Positions 8,901 through 21,180 are shown, counted from the first letter of the stretch. The stretch: DNA of 64,000 nucleotides from Sphingosinicella terrae (GCF_003347635.1 NZ_QDFY01000004.1:62001-126000), one strand, 5' to 3'. Translations and numbers: made by a program. Notes: a model not told the origin generated them from the letters alone.

Positions 8901-11900
8901 CTATAGTATGAAATCCGCAGCGGAGAGGCTTTGGACGTTGTCCACGAACAGCGTGAAGTCGGCAACGCCGTCGCCGTCCACGTCGCCCTGAACAAGGCTT
9001 CGCACGCCGTCTGTCTCGTAACGGAGCTCACCGCCCGTTCCGCTGCCGCTGAACGCCGCGTCGCCGATGAAGGCAAAGGCTTGATCTCCGGCGGTGCCGG
9101 CATCGGCGTCGACGCCGGCAAGGTCGATCAGATCGCCTTCCTCCGACGAGAAATCCTGGATGGCGTCACGCAGGATGCCCTGTCCGAAATCGGCTAGGGA
9201 CTGGAAGAGGAAGGTGTCGGCGCCCGTCGACCCGTAGAGATCGTCGGCACCCGCGCCGCCGGCCAACACATCGTCTCCTGCGTCGCCGAACACGAAATCG
9301 TCGCCAGTGCCGGTGACGATGACGTCGTTGCCCGTGCTGCCGGTAATGGAATAATTCTCAACGCTCGCAACCTCGAGGCCGAGATTGCTGTTTGCCGTGC
9401 CGTCGCTTTCGACGATGAAGACGATGGCGTCGGAAAGGGAGCCAGCTTCGAGAAGCAGAGTATCGGTTCCCAACCCGCCGTCGAGGTCCAGGGTGATGCC
9501 CGGAAGCAGCTCGCGGAATTCCACGGCGAATCGGCTGTCTCCGTCGCTTGCCACGACGGTCACATCCTCGAACTCGCCCATCGAGCTCTGCCCATTGATG
9601 AGGCCGGTTAGCGTCCCCAAGAAAAAGATGAACTCGGAATAGTCTTGGAATTCGTCCTGCGTGGTCCCGGAGAAATCAGCGGTGAAGCTGTCCATCCCGG
9701 CACCCCCGCCGAAGAACCCGAACGCCGCACCGCTGATGTTGACGACGTCGTCGCCCGAGCCGGTCGTGAGGCTGACCGTCTCGATATTCGTGAGTTGAGT
9801 ACCGTCGGACAGGGTGCCGGAATTTCCGTCAAAGTTGAAGGTCAGCCCCTCTGAGCTCGCCGCGTCCACGATACGGGTCCAGGCGTCAAAGCCGTCACCG
9901 CCGTCGACGACATCCACGCCGCCGCTCGATATCTGGTCGTCCCCCGCGCCGCTGCTCAGGAAGTTGGTGCCGAGTCCGCTGGCAATGACATCGTTTCCTG
10001 AGGCCGTGACGATATGGTCATCGCCGTCGCCCGTCCGGACGGTGAAGCTTTCGAAGCTCCCGAAGCTGCCAACATTGCTCGTGACGTTCCCGGCGTCGTC
10101 AGCGACGAAATTGATCTGGGCGAATGTCGTGAAGTCGATGTCGAGCCAGTCGTGACCCGCTGCGCCGTTGAGCGAAAGCGTGGCGCCCGAAGCCAGCGCC
10201 GCCGGATCGACCACGAAGATATCGTCGCCGGCCGATCCGATATAGGCAAGATGCTCGACGCCGTCGAAGGCCGTGGTGGATTCGCTCGTCCAGAGGCTGC
10301 CGATGAAGCGGCCTTCCTCGCTGTCGATGTTGGCGAAGCCCTCACCCTCGCTGAGCGAATAATCCACCGTCAGCGTATCCGTGCCTTCGCCGGCAGAGAC
10401 GTTCAGGCTCGCCGGGCCGGTAACGTTGATCACGTCGTTCCCGGAACCGAGCGCGATGCCCGCGATCTCGACATCGACGAAGCTGACGCCGTTCGAAATC
10501 GTCCCGGCGCCGGCGCCGACGATGACCGTGATGTCCTCGGTGACGGACGCGTAGTCGCCGCTCCAAGTGTCGTAGCCGTCGCCACCATCGATGGTGTCGA
10601 GTCCGGCGGAAAAGATGATATCGTCGCCGCCGCCTGCATCGACGAAATTCACGCCGGCGCCGGCGCGAATGAAGTCGTTGCCGTCGCCAGTCTTCAGCCG
10701 GTCGTTGCCGTCGCCGCCTTCGATCGTATCGTCGCCGGCAGCGGTGGTCACGACGTTGGCGCCGTTACCGAGAGTCAGCGAGAAGGACTCGAAGTTGCGA
10801 TAGGTGCCCGGGAGGTTTCCGGAGATCGTGCCGTTCGGAGCGACGATGAACCGCGTTTCTGAAAAGGCCAGGAGGTCGAGAACCAGCGTGTCCGAACCGC
10901 CCGCCGCGTCGACCCACAGCTTTGCTCCGCCGAGCAGGGCCGCGACATCCACGAAGACCTGGTCGTGGTCATTACCGGCCGTATAGGTCAGGCGATCAAT
11001 GCCGCGGAAAGCCGTGAAGCCGAGGTCGAGTCCGGCGACGTTGCCGGCGAGACCGGCCGCGTCGTCGGAACGGATGCTCGAGAAGTGGGACGGCAGGAAC
11101 TCGTTCACGCCGGTGTTCCGCACGGTCAGGCTATCGACGCCGCCTCCTGCATCAATGAACGCCGAGCCTTGCACGTTGGTCAGCGTGAACCTGTCATTGC
11201 CCGAGCCTGTCTCGAGCTCGAGATTCTCGATGCCGGTGAGGTATGCCCCATTGCTGAGCGAGCCGGCGCCGGTGGCGCCGTTGAAGCTGAAGATCAGAGC
11301 CCGGCTGGAGTTGGCGAAGCTGCCGACCCAGGTGTCGTTGCCGCTGCCGCCGCGGACCGTGTCGTCGCTTGTCGAGACGAGTATGTCGTCTCCGGCGCCG
11401 CCCGCCAACAAGTTGCGGCCAAAGCCGCCGACCAGCCGGTCGTTGCCGCCGCCTCCGTCGAGATGGTCGTTGCCGCCGCCGCCAAGGACGACGTCATCGC
11501 CGGCGCCGAGCTCGACCTGGTCCGCGCCGTTCCCCAGCGTCAGCTCGAAATTCTCGAAATCGGCATAGGTGCCGCGGTTACCGACGACGATCGGGCCGGC
11601 GACGAGGCGGAAGACCGTCGCGCCGGCGAGCGCGCCGAAATCGGCGACCAAGGTGTCGACCCCGCCATTGCCATCGAGCGCGATGCTGGTCTTGCCGGCA
11701 AGCGCGGCCCCGTCGAGCCGGACGAGATTGTCGCCGTCATCGAAGCCGACCCACAGATCCTCAATATTCCGGAACGAGACCTGGTTCGCCGCGCCGCTCG
11801 ACCTGATCGTGCCATCGAACGATCCGCCGGACGATTCGATCGACGACGTGGTCGGATCGCCTGGCGCGACCATACCATAGTCGACCAGCAAGGCGTCGCG

Positions 11901-12059
11901 GCCGCCGCGGCCGTCGACTCGATCGTGGCCGAGAAGCGGAATGAAAAGCTCGTCGCGGCCGGTGCCGACGAGTCGGTCGTCGCCGTTGCTGCCCCTGACG
12001 GTGCGCAGGCCGGCCCATGCTCCTTGACCGGAAGCGGCATTCGACTTGGACGTCGTCAT
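8901..12059 (-). CDS. Large RTX (Ca2+-binding nonapeptide repeat) protein
   Basis: 1052 aa, acidic, no N-terminal signal peptide, as expected for a type I secreted RTX protein. Many GGxGxDxx-type nonapeptides are visible, e.g. GGGGNDHLDGGGGNDRL and GDAGDDVLAGGAGADDLYG. The C-terminal ~150 residues (ADTFLFQSLADFG onward, ending AADFIL) resemble the serralysin-type RTX C-terminus that carries the secretion signal. The body is built from about three and a half copies of a ~250-residue supermodule, each with a DTL.xDf segment, a [TS]Y/Fx.FE.F.[LV] segment and RTX turns. No protease HExxH motif or other enzyme motif was seen, so a cell-surface adhesin or S-layer-like role is plausible. GGGAGGGAGA precedes the ATG. 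No type I exporter genes lie nearby. Confidence 0.85.
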   Translation of the reverse strand: MTTSKSNAASGQGAWAGLRTVRGSNGDDRLVGTGRDELFIPLLGHDRVDGRGGRDALLVDYGMVAPGDPTTSSIESSGGSFDGTIRSSGAANQVSFRNIEDLWVGFDDGDNLVRLDGAALAGKTSIALDGNGGVDTLVADFGALAGATVFRLVAGPIVVGNRGTYADFENFELTLGNGADQVELGAGDDVVLGGGGNDHLDGGGGNDRLVGGFGRNLLAGGAGDDILVSTSDDTVRGGSGNDTWVGSFANSSRALIFSFNGATGAGSLSNGAYLTGIENLELETGSGNDRFTLTNVQGSAFIDAGGGVDSLTVRNTGVNEFLPSHFSSIRSDDAAGLAGNVAGLDLGFTAFRGIDRLTYTAGNDHDQVFVDVAALLGGAKLWVDAAGGSDTLVLDLLAFSETRFIVAPNGTISGNLPGTYRNFESFSLTLGNGANVVTTAAGDDTIEGGDGNDRLKTGDGNDFIRAGAGVNFVDAGGGDDIIFSAGLDTIDGGDGYDTWSGDYASVTEDITVIVGAGAGTISNGVSFVDVEIAGIALGSGNDVINVTGPASLNVSAGEGTDTLTVDYSLSEGEGFANIDSEEGRFIGSLWTSESTTAFDGVEHLAYIGSAGDDIFVVDPAALASGATLSLNGAAGHDWLDIDFTTFAQINFVADDAGNVTSNVGSFGSFESFTVRTGDGDDHIVTASGNDVIASGLGTNFLSSGAGDDQISSGGVDVVDGGDGFDAWTRIVDAASSEGLTFNFDGNSGTLSDGTQLTNIETVSLTTGSGDDVVNISGAAFGFFGGGAGMDSFTADFSGTTQDEFQDYSEFIFFLGTLTGLINGQSSMGEFEDVTVVASDGDSRFAVEFRELLPGITLDLDGGLGTDTLLLEAGSLSDAIVFIVESDGTANSNLGLEVASVENYSITGSTGNDVIVTGTGDDFVFGDAGDDVLAGGAGADDLYGSTGADTFLFQSLADFGQGILRDAIQDFSSEEGDLIDLAGVDADAGTAGDQAFAFIGDAAFSGSGTGGELRYETDGVRSLVQGDVDGDGVADFTLFVDNVQSLSAADFIL

Positions 12060-12628
12060 TTTGAGAATCTCCCTCCCATGTACGGTTTACTTGGCAGGAG
12101 CCGATTTCATGCGCAAGCGTGAGAAGCGAGGCGGTCTCGACTTTGGCATGAGTGTGCTTGTTACCGGAAGCATGCACTATTTTGCAATACTTGACTGTCG
12201 CGCTCGCAGTCTAGATCAAAGTGTTCGTGACATGAATGCCGAAATATAAGAGACAGAGTGGTCGTTGTTTGGTTCTCTCAAGATCTATTAGCCGGGCGGA
12301 TCACTGTTCTCTAACTAATGATGAAGCGGCAGGCTGCGCACATCGATACTTGGCTTTGCAAGATGATCACGCACCGATCGCTACAGCGCGTTCATCGGCC
12401 GCCGATTGCGGAGATACACGAACAATCGGGTCACAACCGCCCGGGCTGACGACCGCTGGGTCCATCCCAGCCGGCCGTCTCATCGCAAAGCCGGTGGACA
12501 GCAAGGCGCTTGCGGCGCGAAACAGACGGACCCGATTTCTCCGCGCTGGCTCATCGAGTCGGGCCTTGTGTTGCCAAAGTGCAACACTACATGCTGGGTG
12601 CATGACCAGAAGGGGCTGAGACGAGACC
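12060..12628. other. 569-bp non-coding region between divergent RTX and clpB genes
   Basis: No convincing gene. The half near the RTX gene (about 12100-12330) is clearly more A+T-rich than the surroundings and probably holds the RTX promoter, reading leftward. The half near clpB contains a perfect inverted repeat (12568-12587). Short open frames here have no ribosome site or recognisable product. The base composition differs from the neighbours, which could indicate a regulatory region or old transferred DNA. Confidence 0.6.
12568..12587 (+). promoter_or_regulatory. Perfect inverted repeat upstream of clpB
   Basis: GTGTTGC (12568-12574) and GCAACAC (12581-12587) are perfect 7-bp arms around CAAAGT, ending 41 bp before the clpB ATG. 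It is not a CIRCE element. The overlapping CTTGTG (12565-12570), with CTACAT (12587-12592) 16 nt later, could be a heat-shock-type promoter, in which case the palindrome would lie in its spacer as a repressor site. This is inference from sequence alone. Confidence 0.35.
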
Positions 12629-15229
<2,601 letters not shown>

Positions 15230-15285
15230 CGCGGCGCCCATCCCCCGCTTCTCGCCGGCGCGGGAATGACCTAGTCTCCGGGGCA

Positions 15286-16470
15286 ATGGGGAGCGGGAGC
15301 GAGGCAGAGGACGGCTTGGAGGCCAAAGCGGCGGCTGCGATCCGCAGCGGCGATGCCGCCGGGGCGCGGGCCGCCCTCGACGCGCTGATCGCCGCCGGCC
15401 GCGCCGATCCATCGACCCGGCTGGCGCTCGCCCGCGCCTGCCGGGCGATGGGCGACGAGCCGGGCGAAGCGGCCGCCCTCGACGCGCTTCTCGCTACCGA
15501 GCCGCGTCATGTCGAGGGGCTGCTGATGCGCGCGCAAGCGCATGATCGGCGCGGCGACCAGCGGGCGGCGACAACCTTCTATCAGGCCGCACTCGCCGCC
15601 GCGCGGACATCGGGACCGGTTCCGCCTTATCTGGCAGAGCCGCTTCGTCTCGCCGCCGGCCGCGTCCAGGACGCGGGCAACGCCTATCAGCGCTATCTGG
15701 CCGACGCGCTGGTCGCCCGCGGCGCGGATCCCGAGCGCTCGGGCCCGCGCTTCCGGGAAGCGCTCGACATCCTGTTCGGCCGCAGACCCGCGTCGCTTCA
15801 GCGGCAGCGGCCGTCCGTCTTCTACCTGCCCGGCCTGCCGCAAAAGGCCTATTACGAACGCAGCGACTTCGCCTGGTCGGCAAGGCTCGAAGCCGAGACC
15901 GAGGCGATCAAGGCCGAGCTCGTCGCGCTGATCAACGACGGCGCCGACTTCCGTCCCTATGTCGAGCAGGAGAAGGGACGGCCCTTCCGCGATTTTCACG
16001 GCATGACCGGCGATCCGCGCTGGAGCGCCTTCTACCTGTGGCGCGACGGCGCGATCGTCGAGGAGAATGCCGCGCGTTGTCCTCGCACCGTCGCCGCCCT
16101 CGAATCGGTCCCGATGACGCGGATGGGCGCGCGCACGCCATCGGTCCTGTTCTCGCTGCTTCGCCCGGGCACGCGGATCCCGCCGCACCACGGCATGCTC
16201 AACACCCGGCTGATCTGCCACCTTCCGCTGGTCGTCCCGGCCGGCTGCTGGCTCCGCGTAGGCGGTGAGACCCGCCATTGGGAGGAAGGCCAGCTGCTCG
16301 TGTTCGACGACAGCATCGAGCACGAGGCCTTCAACCCGAGCGGCGACCTGCGCGTCATCCTGCTGTTCGACATCTGGCGCCCGGAGCTGAGCGAGCCCGA
16401 GCGCCGGGCGATGGATGCTCTGTTCGGAGCGATCGACGCCTACGGAAAGGAGCGGGCCAAGCCGGCTTGA
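15286..16470 (+). CDS. TPR protein with aspartyl/asparaginyl beta-hydroxylase domain
   Basis: 394 aa, cytoplasmic. Residues about 10-120 are TPR-like helical repeats; residues about 170-380 match the Asp/Asn beta-hydroxylase (AspH) family of 2-oxoglutarate/Fe(II) oxygenases. Likely iron histidines are in PPHHGMLNTRLICHL and FDDSIEHEAFN, with the 2OG-binding Arg in DLRVILLFDIW. It is paralogous to the protein at 19913-21094 over the whole catalytic domain (both share PPH.G..NTRL.CHLPL.VP.GCW.RVG). It converges with the sulfotransferase gene 13 bp away. The substrate is unknown; the TPRs suggest a protein or peptide. Confidence 0.82.
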   Translation: MGSGSEAEDGLEAKAAAAIRSGDAAGARAALDALIAAGRADPSTRLALARACRAMGDEPGEAAALDALLATEPRHVEGLLMRAQAHDRRGDQRAATTFYQAALAAARTSGPVPPYLAEPLRLAAGRVQDAGNAYQRYLADALVARGADPERSGPRFREALDILFGRRPASLQRQRPSVFYLPGLPQKAYYERSDFAWSARLEAETEAIKAELVALINDGADFRPYVEQEKGRPFRDFHGMTGDPRWSAFYLWRDGAIVEENAARCPRTVAALESVPMTRMGARTPSVLFSLLRPGTRIPPHHGMLNTRLICHLPLVVPAGCWLRVGGETRHWEEGQLLVFDDSIEHEAFNPSGDLRVILLFDIWRPELSEPERRAMDALFGAIDAYGKERAKPA

Positions 16471-16483
16471 CCGCGCGTGCCGA

Positions 16484-18367
16484 TCAGATCTCGTAGCCCA
16501 TGCGCTCAACCCACGGCGCCAGAAGGGGGAGCACCGGCTCCATTTGCTGGCGATAGCTCTGCCAGCGGCCCACGGAGCGCTGGTAGATCGGCTCGGTCAC
16601 CTGGGCGTAGCTGGCCGTGCGGATATGGTCGCGCCGCGCGGCGGCGCCCTCATTGTCGAGGACCGCGGCGTCCCAGGGCAGGCCGAGGAAATCCAGCAGC
16701 GGCCGCAACTCGGCCTCCGCATCCTCGACCAGGCGCTCGTAGCGGACCTCGTGGACCGCGAGCGGCAGCAGGGTGCGCGCCCGGGTCCAATGATCGAAGA
16801 CGGCGTCATAGGTCCGCGCGGCCTCCTCGAGATCGACGAAGCTGCGCATCGCATAGTTCAGGTCGAAATTGGCCATGAAGCAGCTGAGCACCGCATCGCA
16901 GGGATGGCGCTCGCACAGGACCAGCTTCGCGTCGGGGAAGATGCGGTGGATCAGCGGCGCGCGCGCCATCGACAGCGGATATTTGTCGACGACGATTTGG
17001 CCCGGTTGCGCCGGGGATACCTCCTCGAGCGCCTCGAAATAGCGGGCGCGCAGCCTCGAAGCCTCGCCGCCGTCGAGCCCGGCCAGCCGCTCGATCTCAC
17101 CGACCTCCGCCCAGACGGTGCGAAGGACCGGCATCTCCTCCAGCACGTGCAGCTGGGGCAGGTTCATCAGCAAGGTGTCGAGCAGGGTCGTTCCCGACCG
17201 CGGGAAGCCGATGATGAAGATCGGCGCCGGGCGATTGCGGTCGACGTCGGCCGGGTTCCAGCTCGCCACCCAGTCCGCGGTCAGCATCCGCGCTTCCGCG
17301 GCGACGCTTTCGCGGTAGCTGGGGCCCGGCGGCGGCGGCGTCGCCTCGGCGCCGGCCCGGTTCATCTCGGCATAGGCCCGGAAGGCGCCGTCGGTATCGC
17401 CGAGCCGGTCTCGTATCTCGGCCTGCAACTGCGCCCGGCGCCGGGGATTGACGGTCGCGGGGGTCGCGTCCGCCAGCGCCTGAGCCTCGGCGAACCGCCC
17501 GCGACGACGAAGCGCCCAGGCCTTGATGAAGCCGATCTCGGCTCCGTCGAGCCCCCGACGCCCGGCCTCCGCCACCAGCGATTCGAGGGCGTCGATGCGG
17601 TTCAGGCTGTCGAGAAGTAGGCCGAGCTCGAGATAGGCGGCGGTATGGCGCGGGTCTAGTCGGAGCGCTTCGCGAAACGCCCGTTCGCCGGAAGCGAAAT
17701 CGCGGGCCGCGACTTCCGCCAGCCCGAGCTCGGTGAACAGGACGGGGTCGGGCGGCGCGGTCTCGGCGAGCGTGCGCATCAATGCCTGGCGCGACTCGTG
17801 GAGCTCGGCGCGGCCGAGCATGTCGGAGAGGTTGAGGTACATCTGGGGGACGTCGGGACGCAGCTCGATCGCCTTCTGGACGGCGGCGATCGCGCCGGAA
17901 AGGTCGCCGGCGGCGGCGCGGACATTGCCGAGATTGTTCCACGCCTCGAAGTCCGCGGGGTCGATCGCGATCGCACGATCATAGGCCGCGATCGCTTCGT
18001 CCAGCCGGTCCTGGCGATGACGCACATAGCCGAGCAGCCGCAGCAGCCGGGGATCGCCCTCGGCGTCCTCGCAGAGCGACCCGGCTTCGTCGAGATCGCC
18101 GGCGGCGGCGAGCGCATTGGCCAGGTTGAGCCGAGCCGCGGGATCGGCGGGCGAGATGGAATTGAGACGCCGGAAATAGCCGGCAGCGGCCGCGGCATCG
18201 CCGGCCTGGATCGCGAGCAGCCCGGAGAATTCGAGCAGCTCGCGCGAATCCGGCTCCGCCGAAAGCGCCGCATCGGCGGCGGAGCGCGCGCCGGCCATGT
18301 CGCCGCGGCGCAGGCAGGCAAGAGCGGGCAAGAGGGCTTCGGGTGGCTGGACGGGGACTGTGCTCAA
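16484..18367 (-). CDS. TPR-repeat sulfotransferase
   Basis: 627 aa. The N-terminal ~350 residues form a long TPR array (e.g. AIAAYDRAIAIDPADFEAWNN), followed by a PAPS-dependent sulfotransferase domain. The 5'-phosphosulfate loop is GFPRSGTT at 387-394, and the 3'-phosphate motif RHPCDAVLS starts at Arg487. The start is TTG 18367, preceded by GAGG at 8 nt. This family is common beside TonB-dependent receptors in sphingomonads and caulobacters; its acceptor is not established. It is the last gene of a leftward set (hydroxylase, 2OG oxygenase, sulfotransferase), 40 bp after the previous gene. All motifs are intact. Confidence 0.88.
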   Translation of the reverse strand: MSTVPVQPPEALLPALACLRRGDMAGARSAADAALSAEPDSRELLEFSGLLAIQAGDAAAAAGYFRRLNSISPADPAARLNLANALAAAGDLDEAGSLCEDAEGDPRLLRLLGYVRHRQDRLDEAIAAYDRAIAIDPADFEAWNNLGNVRAAAGDLSGAIAAVQKAIELRPDVPQMYLNLSDMLGRAELHESRQALMRTLAETAPPDPVLFTELGLAEVAARDFASGERAFREALRLDPRHTAAYLELGLLLDSLNRIDALESLVAEAGRRGLDGAEIGFIKAWALRRRGRFAEAQALADATPATVNPRRRAQLQAEIRDRLGDTDGAFRAYAEMNRAGAEATPPPPGPSYRESVAAEARMLTADWVASWNPADVDRNRPAPIFIIGFPRSGTTLLDTLLMNLPQLHVLEEMPVLRTVWAEVGEIERLAGLDGGEASRLRARYFEALEEVSPAQPGQIVVDKYPLSMARAPLIHRIFPDAKLVLCERHPCDAVLSCFMANFDLNYAMRSFVDLEEAARTYDAVFDHWTRARTLLPLAVHEVRYERLVEDAEAELRPLLDFLGLPWDAAVLDNEGAAARRDHIRTASYAQVTEPIYQRSVGRWQSYRQQMEPVLPLLAPWVERMGYEI

Positions 18368-18407
18368 GTCGTGAACCTCTTCGAAGGGGGAATTGGCTTC
18401 GCCGCGC

Positions 18408-19916
18408 TCATTGCGGCGGGCGGGCGACGTCGAAGGCGACCGTCAGCCGCTCGCCCGCCGGGAACGGGCGCGTGCCGTGCCACATGGTGGAGGGAAAGAG
18501 CACGAGGCGGCCGGGCTTGGGCTCGATCAGGCGGATCGGCGGCAGCTCCAGCCCGAGCTCGGTCGCTTCGCCGAGGGTGAGCCAGCCGGCATGCTCATCG
18601 CCGCCGAGCCCATCCGGGAGCGCGACATAGAAAGCGGAACTGATCCACCCGGCGGGATGGACGTGGTTGATGTGAAAACCTTCGCCTGTGAGGCGAACAG
18701 ACCAGGAGCCGGCGAAGCCGATCGGCGCGCGTCGTGCGATCAGGAGCGGATGTCCAGGGCGCGGCGACGGCAGCTGGGCGACATGGCGCTCGACCGTCTC
18801 GACGATGATGTCCCGCAGGGCCCGGATCTCGGGTTCGATTCGAGAGAAGAGCGGACCGTCGGTCTGGGTGCCGCCACGCAGCGACTGCTCGAGCGGATGG
18901 TGGAGGGCGAGATGCAGGCCGCGCAGCCGCACGGCCAGGGCGTCCAGAGACGGGAGCCGGTCGCCGATGTCGTAGACGCCGACGAAGCGCGGATCGCCTT
19001 CAAGCCACGCCCAGCGGCGGTCGCCGGTCAGCCGCCAGGCGGCCGAGAGATAGGGAACGAGAAGATGCCCGGGATCCCGCGCGATCCATGGCTCGGCGAA
19101 AGCGGCCGCCTCGACCGGGCGGCCGGCGCGAAGCAGGTGGCGCATGTAACGCGTCGCCATCGTGACATGCTCGATCGGTCCGAGCCGGGCGAAGGCCCCG
19201 TCGGCGGCATCGGTCTCGCCTTTCTCGGCAAGGCTGACGGTCTCGAGGGCATCGAGCATAGGATGATCGCCCATACCGGCGCGGGCGCGGCCGACCGCCG
19301 CCAGCGCCGGCTCGTAGAGCTCGGCATGCATCAGCGTCTCGACCAGCGCGCGCCATAAGGCGAGGTTGCCGGGATCGCGGACCAGCGCCGTTTCGTAGCT
19401 CGCGACGAAACTATCGCGCTCGCCGCGCATCCAGCGCAACCTGGCCAGAGTGGCATGGCCTTCCATCCAGCCCGGCTCGGCGCCGAGTTGCGCCTCGAGC
19501 ATCCGGATGGCGTCGTCGAGACGGCCTTCGGCGAACAGAGCGGCCGCGAGGCCTTGTCGAATGCCGCCGTCATCAGGGGCGAGCGCGTGCGCGTGCTCGA
19601 ACGCGTCGATCGCCGGAAGGCCGGCCTCGAGCCGGCTGCGTGCGGCGGCATGAGCGATGGCGGGATCGGCGGGAGCGAGAACCGCTGCACGATCGAGGCC
19701 CTCGATCGCCTGCTGGAGATCCTCGGCGCCGCGATAGGCGAGGCCGAGCAGATGCCACAGGCGCGGGTCGTGCGGGTGTCGCGCCGTGCCCGCCTCCCCG
19801 ATCGGGACCGCCTGCGCGGCAAGACCGCTCTTCAGCGCCGCCTGGATCGCCTTGGCCACCGCAGCGGCGTCGGATGGGTCGGCATGCTCCAGCAGCCAGT
19901 GCGCGTGCGCGTTCAC
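18408..19916 (-). CDS. TPR protein with putative 2OG-Fe(II) oxygenase domain
   Basis: 502 aa. The N-terminal ~290 residues are TPR-like; the C-terminal ~200 resemble the uncharacterised 2OG-Fe(II) oxygenase family PF13759 (TIGR02466). Key segments are GFHINHVHPAGWISSAFYV, with candidate iron ligands, and MWHGTRPF followed by RLTVAFDV, with the distal His and 2OG-binding Arg. GTG 19916 overlaps the stop of the upstream hydroxylase (GTGA), so the two are translationally coupled. No signal peptide, so it acts in the cytoplasm. The reaction is probably hydroxylation; the substrate is unknown. Confidence 0.8.
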   Translation of the reverse strand: MNAHAHWLLEHADPSDAAAVAKAIQAALKSGLAAQAVPIGEAGTARHPHDPRLWHLLGLAYRGAEDLQQAIEGLDRAAVLAPADPAIAHAAARSRLEAGLPAIDAFEHAHALAPDDGGIRQGLAAALFAEGRLDDAIRMLEAQLGAEPGWMEGHATLARLRWMRGERDSFVASYETALVRDPGNLALWRALVETLMHAELYEPALAAVGRARAGMGDHPMLDALETVSLAEKGETDAADGAFARLGPIEHVTMATRYMRHLLRAGRPVEAAAFAEPWIARDPGHLLVPYLSAAWRLTGDRRWAWLEGDPRFVGVYDIGDRLPSLDALAVRLRGLHLALHHPLEQSLRGGTQTDGPLFSRIEPEIRALRDIIVETVERHVAQLPSPRPGHPLLIARRAPIGFAGSWSVRLTGEGFHINHVHPAGWISSAFYVALPDGLGGDEHAGWLTLGEATELGLELPPIRLIEPKPGRLVLFPSTMWHGTRPFPAGERLTVAFDVARPPQ

Positions 19917-21094
19917 AGCCCCTCCGCGGCGTCGATCGGGTCGGTCGCAGCCATCACCGCGGCGACGGCAACGCGTTCGGCCGGGGAAAGATCTGGATGC
20001 CAGGTATCGACGATGAGGATGACCCGGAGCGCGCCGCTCGGGTTGGCGGCTTCATGCTCGATGGTGTCGTCGAACACCCAAGCCTCCCCTTCCCGCCACG
20101 GCCGGGTCTCGGCGCCAACCCGAAACCAGCAGCCGTTCGGTACGATGAGCGGCAGGTGGCAGACCAAGCGCGTGTTGGCGACGCCGGTATGGGGCGGGAT
20201 ATGCGCCCCCGGCGCGAGCAGAGAGAACATCGCATTGGGCCCACGGCGGGGAATGTCGGGCTGCTCGAGCCGATCGAGGATGGCCATCGTCGCCGGGCAA
20301 TGGCGGGCATTGGCCTCGATGACGATCCCGTTCTGGACGAGGTGGATCGCCGTCCAGTCGCGACTCCGGTTGAGGGCCGCCCACTGCCGCAAGGGCACGT
20401 CGTCGGGATATTGGATATAGGGAACGAGCTCCGCCTGCTCGGCCGTCACGACCCGCTGGAAGTCGTCGCGGATCGCCGCCGTCGAGGCCTCCAGCTCCGC
20501 CAGCCACGGAAAGGCCTCGCGCTCGTGAAACTCCCGCTCGCGAAGCCCCGGATAATGAAAGTGGGTCGGCTCGGAATGGTAGACCCGGGTCCGGCGGACG
20601 ATGTTCGATTGGAAACGGTCGAGCCGCGCCTGCTCGGAAGCTGACAGCCCCGATCCGGCCGCCTCGGCCGCCTGGGCCATTCGCGCCGCGCCCTGCGCGA
20701 TGTGCGCCTCATGGCGCTGGCGAGCGTGGCCGATCATCGGCTGGAGGTGCGCCGGCACCGTCGCGGGCAACTGGGCCAGGGCATAGCCGTACGTCTCGCC
20801 GGCTTCCTCCTGACGCCCGAGATTCTCGAGGATGTTCGCCCTGAGGAGCAGCGGCAGGAAGCCGAGCGGATCGACGCGCAATGCGCCGGAAACCGCCTCC
20901 AGCGCTCCCGGAAGGTCGCCGGTCGCGCGGCACATGGCGCTGAGCTTCAGCCAGGGCTCGGGGCGGTCCGGATCGAGCTCGGTCAACCGGCCGAGCAGGC
21001 GCCGAGCCGTGGGCGCATCGCCGCGCGCGGCGGCACGGTCGGCCTCCGCCTCGATCGAGCGTGTGTCGGCGCCAGGACTGACTGGGTGGTTCAC
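19913..21094 (-). CDS. TPR protein with aspartyl/asparaginyl beta-hydroxylase domain
   Basis: 393 aa, GTG start at 21094. N-terminal TPR-like helices (about 10-125), then an AspH-type 2OG/Fe(II) oxygenase domain with PPHTGVANTRLVCHL and FDDTIEHEAAN carrying the likely iron histidines, and ALRVILIVDTW with the likely 2OG-binding Arg. It is paralogous to the rightward gene at 15286. It lies 86 bp downstream of the TonB receptor gene but is separated from it by a strong terminator, so it may depend on read-through or on a promoter within about 30 bp. Its stop overlaps the next gene's start. Confidence 0.82.
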   Translation of the reverse strand: MNHPVSPGADTRSIEAEADRAAARGDAPTARRLLGRLTELDPDRPEPWLKLSAMCRATGDLPGALEAVSGALRVDPLGFLPLLLRANILENLGRQEEAGETYGYALAQLPATVPAHLQPMIGHARQRHEAHIAQGAARMAQAAEAAGSGLSASEQARLDRFQSNIVRRTRVYHSEPTHFHYPGLREREFHEREAFPWLAELEASTAAIRDDFQRVVTAEQAELVPYIQYPDDVPLRQWAALNRSRDWTAIHLVQNGIVIEANARHCPATMAILDRLEQPDIPRRGPNAMFSLLAPGAHIPPHTGVANTRLVCHLPLIVPNGCWFRVGAETRPWREGEAWVFDDTIEHEAANPSGALRVILIVDTWHPDLSPAERVAVAAVMAATDPIDAAEGL

Positions 21095-21120
21095 GTCTGT
21101 CTTCTAGCCGGTTCGGCCGG

Positions 21121-21153
21121 AAAGAAAAATGGCGGGCCGAAACGGCCCGCCAT
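21121..21153 (-). terminator. Strong rho-independent terminator of the TonB receptor gene
   Basis: A perfect 11-bp stem (21129-21139 with 21143-21153, ATGGCGGGCCG arms) and a 3-nt loop. Read leftward it is followed by TTTTCTTT (21128-21121). It begins 28 bp past the receptor stop codon. Only 26 bp then remain before the next start codon, so it also acts as a barrier or attenuator between receptor and modification genes. Confidence 0.88.
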
Positions 21154-21180
21154 CGAGTTTTTCGAGGTGTCTCCCGCGAC

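Noticed and set aside
12568-12587. CIRCE heat-shock operator upstream of clpB
   Set aside because: Arms and spacer do not match TTAGCACTC-N9-GAGTGCTAA.
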